Assembly (NCBI GenBank): GCA_963704895.1
Contig: CAVPID010000002.1
Coordinates: 806,001-870,000 of the forward strand
Origin: Eudoraea sp963704895
GTDB lineage: Bacteria; Bacteroidota; Bacteroidia; Flavobacteriales; Flavobacteriaceae
Reading direction: 5' to 3'
Length of the DNA: 64,000 nucleotides
The position numbers were made by a program, and so were the translations under genes. Positions 47,440 to 55,984 of the stretch are shown in pieces. Under the pieces are notes generated by a model. It did no database searches, was not told the origin of the DNA, and saw only the letters and a list, made by a program, of their open reading frames with translations. The first letter of the stretch is position 1; each line of letters begins with the position of its first letter.

Positions 47440-48249
47440 CTACCAATAGATTGGGCCAGTTCCGAGGTACTTTTCAGCTATGGGTAAATAATAATCCTTA
47501 ATCTCTTCCAGATCATAGGTTTTATTACATTTTGTATAAAGATCATATTTATTGAAATCTCTTATCCAATTTAAATATTCTTCGTCTTTATCACAAAGCA
47601 GCGAAGTATAACTTCCTCCGCTATGCCAGGGGTAGAAGGAATGATACCTTATCATGGCCATACCAGCTTCCGGGATTAGGTTTCCCTTATGGTGCTGTAA
47701 TACCTGAAATAGATATTCGTCATGTCCCCATGCAAGAGTAAGATTATCCAGACCACAGTGCTTTTCATATATTCCCAATTCAGAGCTATATCTTGAATCT
47801 CTCATATCCGGATTAAGTTGATTAAATTCAGGGTAAACACAAGACTCCGGCAACGCACAACCAACCACAAAAACATCACCAACCATTCCCCATTGTTCGT
47901 TCTGGCTTGTTCCATCTTCATCGCTTCCCCAAAGAAACATCACTTTCCCTAAATCGTGTATCAGGCCAACTAATTGCATCCAGTCTGGTCGCTTGTCCTC
48001 TCTGATTGCTTCAGCACTTTGAATAAGATGCTGTACGTTAGGCAAATCCAAATCCGGATCGCTCACGTCAATCAGGTCATTTAAATGTGTCATTGCATCC
48101 CAGAGACCCATAGGCTTATTAAACATCAAATACTTCCTTTGCATCCGCTGGACATATTCAAAGGTTTGTCTTTCCCGCATTTTGCGATAATGGTCTCGCA
48201 CTGCAGCATTTACATCTGTATCATTATAATTTCTAAATACTTTTTCCAT
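47440..48249 (-). CDS. myo-Inositol oxygenase
   Basis: 269 residues from ATG 48249, one base after the symporter stop codon (an ATG at 48258 overlaps it). All di-iron ligands of the family are visible: His74 (VQHLIQSAEAIR), His98-Asp99 (GLIHDLGK), His176 (WGHDEY), His203 (RYHSFYPWHSGG) and the Asp of FNKYDLY. It cleaves the inositol ring with O2 to D-glucuronate in the cytoplasm. The tight coupling to an SSS symporter argues that this supplies the substrate. Length is close to eukaryotic MIOX (about 285). The enzyme is uncommon in bacteria but occurs in Bacteroidota. Confidence 0.95.
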   Translation of the reverse strand: MEKVFRNYNDTDVNAAVRDHYRKMRERQTFEYVQRMQRKYLMFNKPMGLWDAMTHLNDLIDVSDPDLDLPNVQHLIQSAEAIREDKRPDWMQLVGLIHDLGKVMFLWGSDEDGTSQNEQWGMVGDVFVVGCALPESCVYPEFNQLNPDMRDSRYSSELGIYEKHCGLDNLTLAWGHDEYLFQVLQHHKGNLIPEAGMAMIRYHSFYPWHSGGSYTSLLCDKDEEYLNWIRDFNKYDLYTKCNKTYDLEEIKDYYLPIAEKYLGTGPIYW

Positions 48250-48250
48250 A

Positions 48251-49849
48251 CTAAACATTTCCTAGTAAAAGGTACAAAATAATGGTGAATACTACTAAAA
48301 ACAGGCTAAACTGTCTCGCAAATTTCCACGGTTTAAGGTTTAATATTCCCGCATCTTTAATGACAAAAGTTTCCTTATTTGGAAAAAACCGTGATATTAA
48401 AAGCATTACACCAATATTTAGTACAAATTCAATTCCCCATATATGCACAAAATGCAGATCAACTTCGAGAATAAAGTAGCTTACGATATAAAATAACAAG
48501 CCAAATAATAAACCGGTTTTCGCTCCTGCAGCCGAAACACTTGGCAGTAAAAAACCCGCGATTATAACACTAGCAATTGGTATGAAGAATATTCCATTGA
48601 GTTGTTGCAACAGCTGATAAAGACCTTCTGGTGCATTGGCTACAAAAGGTGCTATTCCAATGGCAAAAAGGGCAAGTATGGCTGAGGTCCATTTTCCTAT
48701 ATTTACAAGTCTTCTTTCCCCGGCATTTTTTTGGATATATCGTTTAAAAATGCCCAGGCTAAAAACTGTTGCTGCACTATTCAAAGCACTATTGAAGGTA
48801 GTGAGTATTGCCCCCATCATAACGGCAACAAAGAATCCGGTTAACCAGGCTGGTAATACCATTTTCACCAGATTGGGGTAAACACTGTCGGGATTATCAT
48901 AAAATTCTTCTCCAAAATAATAAAACCCAATAAGACCAGGAAGGACTATTACCAGAGGAACCAGAATTTTTAATAGTCCGGTAAACAGCAAACCTTTTTG
49001 GGCTTCCTTAAGACTTACGGCCCCGAGTACTCTTTGAATAATGGACTGATGCATGGTCCAGAAATAAATCTGATTTAACATTAATCCTGTAAAAAGTACT
49101 TCAAATGGCAATATTGCAGACCTTGATCCCGGTCCTATGCCCGCTTCTCTGCTAATAACATTAAATTTACCGGGGTTTTTCTCAAAGACCATACCTAAAC
49201 CTTCCGCCAGATTTCCATCGCCTATACTCCAAAGCGCCAAAACGGGAACCAGCAAACCGGCTACAAGGAGACCAAAACCGTTTATGGTATCTGTGTAAGC
49301 TACCATCTTAAGTCCACCAAAAATAGCGTATAGAGCACCGATCCCTCCAACAATAACTATGGTAATCCAGATACCTTCTTTTTGACTCACACTTAAAAGT
49401 TCGGAGATTTCGAATATGGCTTCGATATTTAATGCCCCTGTATATAGTACTATGGGTAACAGAGTGGCTACAAAAGATATGATGAGCAAGAGCGCAACAA
49501 GGGTTCTAGTAAGGCCATCAAATCGTTTTTCCAAAAATTCCGGAATAGTTGTCAGACCCATTTTTAGGTACCGAGGTGCAAAATATAAAGCTGCAATTAC
49601 GAGAGCTAATGCGGAAGTGACCTCCCAGGCTACTATAATGGCACCATTTTTATATGCAGAACCATTCATTCCCACAAGGTGCTCTGTAGAAATATTGGTT
49701 AATAGCAATGAGCCGGCAATAATTACACCAGTCAGCGACCTTCCTCCCAGAAAATAACCGTCTTTGGTATTTAATTTATCCCGGCGAAGTTTCCAGGTAG
49801 CATAAAGGGCAACAAAACCTGTAAAGACTACAAAAGTGAAAAATGTCAT
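48251..49849 (-). CDS. Sodium:solute symporter (SSS family), probably for inositol
   Basis: 532 residues from ATG 49849 (ATG 49873 is an alternative). About 13-14 membrane helices of the SSS/SLC5 type (PF00474). GGRSLTGVIIAGSLLLTNIS near the start, TTIPEFLEKRFDG near 104-116, YAIFGGLKMVAYTDTINGFG near 175-194, and TMHQSIIQRVLG near 258-269 are family blocks. It overlaps or abuts the inositol oxygenase gene, so the pair most likely takes up and oxidises myo-inositol. Sugar rather than inositol as substrate remains possible. Confidence 0.93.
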   Translation of the reverse strand: MTFFTFVVFTGFVALYATWKLRRDKLNTKDGYFLGGRSLTGVIIAGSLLLTNISTEHLVGMNGSAYKNGAIIVAWEVTSALALVIAALYFAPRYLKMGLTTIPEFLEKRFDGLTRTLVALLLIISFVATLLPIVLYTGALNIEAIFEISELLSVSQKEGIWITIVIVGGIGALYAIFGGLKMVAYTDTINGFGLLVAGLLVPVLALWSIGDGNLAEGLGMVFEKNPGKFNVISREAGIGPGSRSAILPFEVLFTGLMLNQIYFWTMHQSIIQRVLGAVSLKEAQKGLLFTGLLKILVPLVIVLPGLIGFYYFGEEFYDNPDSVYPNLVKMVLPAWLTGFFVAVMMGAILTTFNSALNSAATVFSLGIFKRYIQKNAGERRLVNIGKWTSAILALFAIGIAPFVANAPEGLYQLLQQLNGIFFIPIASVIIAGFLLPSVSAAGAKTGLLFGLLFYIVSYFILEVDLHFVHIWGIEFVLNIGVMLLISRFFPNKETFVIKDAGILNLKPWKFARQFSLFLVVFTIILYLLLGNV

Positions 49850-49949
49850 CGCTTTAAAAATAAGCAATACCATTTAAAAGCAAATACCCTCAGCGAACAA
49901 AATAGCACGAGGGTATTACAATTATCTTTTCCAAACAAAGAAAATCAAA

Positions 49950-50555
49950 TCATATATTAGGAAAGTTTTGATCTGCTTTGACTTCTTCCATTTGCTTTAC
50001 ATGCCTTTCAGTATGACCAGAAATGAACATGAGTATTTGATAGGCATCAATGGTGCCGAAAGGCATTTGCCCGTAATGATTTCTCAGATCATCTTCTGTA
50101 GTCTCCATATAGATTATGTGTTCTTTTCTTTTTGATTGAAAAGCTTTCAGGCTTTCCTCATAGGATCCAAACTTACCGGATGGCTCAAAAGGTTCTGAGG
50201 TTTTTACTTTTGTATCCCGGCTTCTAATCATAGCCATTAGTTCTTTATCGGTCATTTTTACGTCTGCACGCTTAGAGGGATCAGCAGGTGTTTTTAAGGA
50301 TTCCTGAAGCATTTGGTCCAAAGCATTTTCGGAAATTGCCAGATGCTCAACACATTCGGCAATAGACCATGATTCAGGACTACTTTTGAAATTTAACTGT
50401 TCCTCACTTAGTCCGTTAAGGGTTTCCATCATATATGCATGTGTTTTAGTCAATTCAAGAGCTCCTATAACTCTTTCCTGATCCGTAAGTTTAGTACTTG
50501 TGGGACCAAAACCAAGTAAGAAAAGCGCAATTACTGGAAGAAGAATTTTTTTCAT
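49950..50555 (-). CDS. Exported DinB-family protein
   Basis: 201 residues from ATG 50555, preceded by a signal peptide-like stretch (MKKILLPVIALFLLGFG). The remainder is a four-helix DinB_2-type domain (PF12867): AECVEHLAISE near 85-95 and SGHTERHVKQME near 180-191 carry the three His of the usual metal site. The open extension to 50696 is discarded because it lacks family similarity. The function of exported DinB-like proteins is unknown; some bind a divalent metal. A second exported DinB-like protein follows upstream at 50791. Confidence 0.85.
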   Translation of the reverse strand: MKKILLPVIALFLLGFGPTSTKLTDQERVIGALELTKTHAYMMETLNGLSEEQLNFKSSPESWSIAECVEHLAISENALDQMLQESLKTPADPSKRADVKMTDKELMAMIRSRDTKVKTSEPFEPSGKFGSYEESLKAFQSKRKEHIIYMETTEDDLRNHYGQMPFGTIDAYQILMFISGHTERHVKQMEEVKADQNFPNI

Positions 50556-50790
50556 TTGTTTGTTTTTAAGGTTGTTAATTAAATTATCAATCATGTGCCT
50601 GATAATTCCGAAATATTTTGAAAGATTTCTATAAACCCTGGAATATCCTATTAATAGATATACGAAGAATTTAAGGATAAAAGTCCTTGTAATCAATAAA
50701 TTAATGTCAAATAGTCTTTTTACTGATTAAATCCTTTCAGCGAATCAGAAAAAACCTTTAAATAGTTTATTATCCTTTGGCTTTTTCCAA

Positions 50791-51387
50791 TTACTCCGAA
50801 CTTCTTACACCCTTAAAAACATTAACTTTGGGATCTATTGGGTTACCCGATGCCCTTCGCAAAGCCACTATCTGTCCGCTATGCCAAATAGCATCCTCAA
50901 TAGGTCCGTTTATCTGATTCCAGAATGGGTTTATAATTGTGCCAGATTTGGATTTGAAGATCACCAAATGTTCGTTTAGGTCCCCTGCATTAATAAAAAT
51001 TTCACTGGCTTTTTTAAAATTTAATAAAGTGCGCTTTCTTTTTTCCTGAAATGAAAGTGCTTCTTCCCGGGGTTGTGTTCTATCATTAATTTCCTTTATT
51101 GCGGAGTTGTACACGACGCGTGATAAGTTATAAAGGTGATCTAAGGTTTCATCAATAGTTCTATTGCTTTCCGAAGGTTTATAGGCCAGGTCTTCGGTAC
51201 GCAATCCTTCAGTAGCCCAATAATACCTAAATCCCAAACCATCTATCATTCGGGAAACCACAGTACCTGCCGTATAGCTATCCGGATAGTCCGGAATCTG
51301 ATAATAAGGTAGGTCCTGAGGGTGCTTTTCCTGGGCATTCATAATTGCGATTAAAAATAAGGCCATAAGGGTAGTTTTTATTTTCAT
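50791..51387 (-). CDS. Exported DinB-like protein
   Basis: 198 residues. Signal peptide (1-18, ending NAQ). The body is a DinB-like four-helix domain: TIDETLDHLYNLSRV near 77-91 and AIWHSGQIVALRRASG near 165-180 supply two His of the metal site. It differs strongly from its neighbour at 49950. It lies 11 bp downstream of the esterase gene at 51399, so the two are probably co-transcribed. No function is assigned. Confidence 0.82.
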   Translation of the reverse strand: MKIKTTLMALFLIAIMNAQEKHPQDLPYYQIPDYPDSYTAGTVVSRMIDGLGFRYYWATEGLRTEDLAYKPSESNRTIDETLDHLYNLSRVVYNSAIKEINDRTQPREEALSFQEKRKRTLLNFKKASEIFINAGDLNEHLVIFKSKSGTIINPFWNQINGPIEDAIWHSGQIVALRRASGNPIDPKVNVFKGVRSSE

Positions 51388-51398
51388 GTTTTTCCCGA

Positions 51399-52256
51399 TT
51401 AATATTGATGAAATGCATCAGATACAAATTCTAATACTACTGGTAGTGACGCTCTCCAATAGGTCCAGCTATGCCTGCCATCTCGGACCCTGTATTCATG
51501 AGGGATATCTTTTTTCTTCATAGCAATATGTATTAGGCTGTTGCCCTCGTATAAAAAATCATCATCCCCACAATCAATAAACCACCTGACAGATTTAACG
51601 TCTTCAACCGGCATAGACTCAACCAAAGAAATAGCATTATGCCGTTTGAAATACGTTTTTATTTCTTCTTCTGAATAGGTTTCTCCTCTTTCTTTTAATC
51701 GTTCTTTTAATTTATCAATTGTAAGTGGGCCAACGGAAGCACTTAAAGGGCAGGCCGAAGAGAATAACTCCGGATGATGTAAGGCATACATAAAAGAACC
51801 ACCTCCGCCCATAGAGAGTCCTGCCACAGCACGAAATCGCTTTTCCCTTTTAATACGATAAGTAGTTTCTACATAAGGCATAAATTCTTCAAAAAAGAAA
51901 TCTTCATAGCGCCAGTCCCCTCGGTTAAAATAGCCTCGTTTTCCGGTATTTGCATCGGGCATTACAATGATCATTGGAGTAGCCTTACCTTCTCGAATAG
52001 CTTTGTCTGTAATATGCAAAACTTCTCCAAATTGCACCCAACCGGTTTGGTCATCACCTCCGCCGTGAAGTAAATAAAGTACCGGATAGCTTCGCTGGGA
52101 GGAATCATAATCCGGAGGTAAGTAAATTGCAAATTTTCGCTGACTCTTCAATATTTTACTGTTAAGAGTAAGTTCGTCCAGAACTTTTCCGTTTTGACCA
52201 AACGCAAATGAGCTAATTATGAGATGAAAAGCCAAAAAAAAGATCGTATTTTTCAT
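51399..52256 (-). CDS. Exported esterase (PF00756, feruloyl/esterase D type)
   Basis: 285 residues. Signal peptide (1-20, ending FAFG), then an alpha/beta hydrolase of the esterase D family: YLLHGGGDDQTGW near 61-73, nucleophile elbow GLSMGGGGS with Ser148, acid in DCGDDDFLYEGN, and His in DGRHSWTYW. Members cleave feruloyl, acetyl or other esters on plant-type polysaccharides and antigens; here the polymer is unknown. It sits between the SLC13 permease (35 bp) and the DinB-like gene in a minus-strand series. Confidence 0.91.
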   Translation of the reverse strand: MKNTIFFLAFHLIISSFAFGQNGKVLDELTLNSKILKSQRKFAIYLPPDYDSSQRSYPVLYLLHGGGDDQTGWVQFGEVLHITDKAIREGKATPMIIVMPDANTGKRGYFNRGDWRYEDFFFEEFMPYVETTYRIKREKRFRAVAGLSMGGGGSFMYALHHPELFSSACPLSASVGPLTIDKLKERLKERGETYSEEEIKTYFKRHNAISLVESMPVEDVKSVRWFIDCGDDDFLYEGNSLIHIAMKKKDIPHEYRVRDGRHSWTYWRASLPVVLEFVSDAFHQY

Positions 52257-52291
52257 AAGGATGTTTATTAAGTCAAGTTAAGAAATTCCTA

Positions 52292-53840
52292 TTAATCGAT
52301 TTTTGCCCATTCGGGAAAAACGCCTTCTACAATATCAAAAATAAAGGTACCGAAATAATAAGTTATCACAGATACCAGGATAATCCCTATAATATTTAAG
52401 AAAAAACCGGTTTTAGCCATCTGAATGACGGAAATACGCTTACTGCCAAAAACTATAGCGTTGGGAGGAGTTGCAACCGGTAACATGAATGCAAGGGAAC
52501 CCGCCACTGTGGCCGGAAGCATGAAGAGCAGGGGGTTGGTTTCTATGCTAACGGCCAGGCCAGCAAGAATTGGCAATAAGGTTTCTACTGTTGCCGTATT
52601 TGAAGTAATTTCGGTCAAAAAAGTTACAAGGAAACATATGCAAAGAATTAGAATTAGGGGGTGCAGGCCACTTAACCATTCCAATTGATGTCCAAACCAC
52701 AAGGATAGACCAGATTCTTTAAATCCGCTTGCAAGGGCAAAACCACCACCAAACAGTAATATTATTTCCCAAGGTATCTCTTCTGCCGCTTTCCAATCCA
52801 TGAGAAAAGTCCCTGGTTGCGTTTTAGATGGAATCATAAATAAGATCACAGCAACAAAAATGGCCACTGTCCCGTCATTAAAAAATTGTGGATAATTGAA
52901 TAAGTTTGACCATCCGGGAATTTTAAATCCACCTACCATTATATCTGCCCGGAAAAACCAGAGCAATGCAAGGGACGCAAAAGCAATGATCAATACTTTC
53001 TCTTCAAAGTTTTTCCTGCCTAGTTTTGCATAATCTAGAAGAATCTCATTTGTACTCAAACTTTTCCAATTCTTTTTTCTCTTGACAAAAATGAGGTATA
53101 AGTACCCAAATAGAACCGCAAATAAAACAAGTGATATTGGAAAGGCATAAAAAAACCAGGTTGCAAATGAAATCTCCGGGGCATTAGGAAAGTAAATATA
53201 AAAGATACGGGCGAACGAAAGGTTCGGTGGTGTACCCACAAGAGTCGCAATTCCTCCTATGGAAGCGCTGTAGGCAATGCAAAGTAGAAGGCCTACAGCA
53301 AAGTGCTTTACCAATGTTTTACCATTTATCTCCTCCAACTTGGTAATTATTGATAATAAGTATAGGGACCATTAGCATTGCCGTAGCCGTATTTGATATC
53401 CACATGGAAAGGAAAGCAGTAGCAACCATAAACCCCAATAGTATTCTACCCGGACTACTACCAATAATTCGAAGAATTTTTAATGCAATTCGCTTGTGCA
53501 GCGCCCATTTTTGAATGGCAAGAGCAACCAAAAAACCTCCAATAAATAAAAATATGACATGATTAAAATAAGTGGCTGAAACTTCCCGGCCATTCATGAT
53601 TCCAAGTGCAGGAAAAAGGACAATGGGCAGGAGGGAGGTGATGGCGAGGGGAATTAGCTCGGTTATCCACCAAAGGGCCATTAATAATGCTACTGCCAGT
53701 GTATTAGTGATAGCCGGATTATCGGGGTCCAGTTCTACAAAGAATATCAAATAAGCTGATATAAAAGGGGCCAGTACAGACAAGGCATAGCGAGCCGATT
53801 TACTCGGATTTTCGAGGATAAATTTTCTGCCCGTTGGCAT
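52292..53840 (-). pseudogene. SLC13/DASS-type anion:sodium symporter, one +1 frameshift
   Basis: Two overlapping frames together give a roughly 515-residue divalent anion:sodium symporter (PF00939). The first (from ATG 53840) holds LWWITELIPLAITSLLPIV, FLFIGGFLVALAIQKW and SMWISNTATAMLMVPIL. The second continues with GGIATLVGTPPN, IPWEIILLFGGGFALA and FLTEITSNTATVETLLPIL, the twin SNT and GTPPN signatures of the family. The break is at 53358-53359 (minus ATACTTATTATC); removing one T gives PILLSIITKLEE. As written the protein would stop after 173 residues. Substrates of relatives are succinate, citrate or sulfate. Confidence 0.85.
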
Positions 53841-53904
53841 GGGTTAACCTTTTTAAACTAATTTACAATATTGATAAACCAATTATTAATTCCTATAGTA
53901 ATTT

Positions 53905-55441
53905 TTAGCTTGCTTTTAAATAATCTGACAATCTTAAAGACAGGGCAACCAGTGTTAGCGTTGGATTTGGAGCACCGGCCGTACTAAAGCAACCGGAACC
54001 GGCAATAAAGAGGTTATCAATACCATGAACTTTACAATTTTCATCTACCACTCCTTTATTGCGATCTTCGCTCATTCGTGTAGTACCCATATGATGCCAA
54101 CCTCCACCTAACTGATCTGGCATTGCGTTGTCGTTTTCATCCCATAGGAATTCCTCTAATTTTATTCTTCCAACACTTGCCTTACCCATTTGTTCACCAA
54201 GGATGTGGTACATTTTTCTGATACTGTATTTATCCAGCTCGGTTAATTCCCAATGCAGTTGGGGTCTGGGCACACCCAGTGCATCCTTTTCATCGGAGAG
54301 CATTATTCTGGAATTACGGTTCGGGGCCTGTTCCATGCGTGTGAATAATTCAAAAGCCCTGTTTCCGCTATCATCCTTCCAAGCCTGGTTTTTCTCTCTG
54401 GATTTTCTGAAATTTGCTACTAAATTATCGAAGGATTTCCTTGGATCTTCATTGCTCCAGACATCTATCAGTGGCGTCTGCTGTTTTGCTATAATCAGTG
54501 GTGTTAATGAAGCAGAACCATTTAGAATACGATTTTCCTCTTGAATACCTTCGGTCAGTGTCAATTCTGCTCTTGGTTTACGGGTGCCGTAATCAAAAGT
54601 GTATAACTCGGTTGAAAATGGTTTTTTGAGCCATAATTGGGCAGACTTAATTTCCAGATGTTCCATAAAATAACGCCCGACAAGATCCCTGTCATTGCCT
54701 ATGCCTTTTTTGGCCACTCCTCTTGATGCCAGTAACATCCTTGCATTTTGTATAGCACCACATGCCAAGACAAAATTTTTAGCCCTTACTTTATGGGTTT
54801 TTCCCTCATGATTTTTTACTTATTAGTTCCTTTATGCCGTTAACTTCATTATTTGCCACAATATTGGTAAGATTGGCATAGGTGTACAGATGTATATTAG
54901 CTGATTTAACAATAGTTTCTTTATATGTTTTACCAAATCGGGTAGGGGGGCTAAATTGCCACATTTTTGACCAGATAATGTTCTTGTCCAGCGGAAAAGG
55001 GGTGAGTCCCGGGTACTTTTTTTGCCAGTATTGCAAGTCGTAATTATAAGCATCTAATTCAAATAAATCTTGGGCTTTAGTGTAAAAGGGCACAAGATCA
55101 TCCAATGTAATAGGCCAACCACTATCTGGCACCCAACTTCTTATTTTAAAATCTATGGGATCCAGGGGGGCGCACATACCTCCCCAATGACCTGTTGTCC
55201 CTCCAAACAAGTGAAGCCTGCATGAGCGCAAAGGATAATACCTCTGTCCCGTTGATTTTCCGGAGTACAGATCCTGAATTTCGTTGTCATATTCAAAACC
55301 TCCACCTTCCAGAAGGATTACTTTTTTGCCACTTTTATTCCAGTCCAGTGCCATACTGATACCTGCCGCACCGGCACCAACAATACAAAGATCTCCTTCA
55401 ATTAAGGTGTTGTTATCAAGTTCTCTGGCGTCTAAATGCAT
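53905..55441 (-). pseudogene. GMC-family FAD oxidoreductase, one +1 frameshift in an A run
   Basis: From ATG 55441 the two frames join into a 511-residue flavoprotein: FAD-binding VGAGAAGIS near 16-24, LLEGGGFEYDNE near 44-55, GGTTGHWGGMCAPL near 78-91, ACGAIQNARMLLAS in the middle, WHHMGTTRMSEDR with the catalytic His, and GCFSTAGAPNPTLTLVAL near the end. The break lies in an A6 run (54812-54817) that should be A5; the small-frame end (SKKS) continues as NHEGKTHKVRAKNFVLACG. It follows the small-subunit gene by 5 bp. This GMC type with a partner subunit includes periplasmic glucoside 3-dehydrogenases; that role is inferred. Confidence 0.87.
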
Positions 55442-55446
55442 AAATT

Positions 55447-55824
55447 CTAATTTGCTTCCGAGATTGATAAAAGGGCACATTGTCTGGCTTCAGTTATAGA
55501 AAGTAACCAGCCATCAATAAGAATCGTATTGCCAGTGTTAAAGTCTTCCGCCACTTTAGTTTTCAAGCCTGTTTTAATTTCGGTGTGGTGAACTTCTGCA
55601 TCTTTGAGCAACAATTCTTCCAAATATTTTTTATTATTCTCATCGGTTAACTTCCGATACTGCTTTCCAATAGTAATTAAAGTTTTTCGATCGCATATTT
55701 CTGTAAGGTCTGAAGGGTACATCAGATCTCCAACTGCTGCAGATTTAAATTTATAATACCAATAGGCAACTAAGCTTATAAATAAACCAAGAAGCGACAA
55801 TAACAGGAACTTTCTTCTCTTCAT
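55447..55824 (-). CDS. Small subunit partner of GMC dehydrogenase
   Basis: 125 residues. An N-terminal positively charged start and hydrophobic helix (about 6-23, after MKRRKFLLL) would act as a Tat-like signal or anchor. The C-terminal ILIDGWLLSITEARQCALLSI segment agrees with the small subunits of membrane-bound fructose, sorbitol and gluconate dehydrogenases, whose signature is GW.LS.TEARLCAL. Its gene precedes that of the GMC oxidoreductase by 5 bp. It probably exports the FAD subunit and couples it to the membrane. A cytochrome subunit is not encoded here. Confidence 0.75.
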   Translation of the reverse strand: MKRRKFLLLSLLGLFISLVAYWYYKFKSAAVGDLMYPSDLTEICDRKTLITIGKQYRKLTDENNKKYLEELLLKDAEVHHTEIKTGLKTKVAEDFNTGNTILIDGWLLSITEARQCALLSISEAN

Positions 55825-55984
55825 TATGGCTACCTTATGAGGAATTATTTATAATTACCAATTTGAAATACTATTATTTATTGTATTTAAAAACTCCTTT
55901 AAAAATATTATGGAACTTAATATTAAAGGTAATAAAAATGGTGGGTTAACTGTTATTATAAATAGACATACGGCCTAATTAGAA

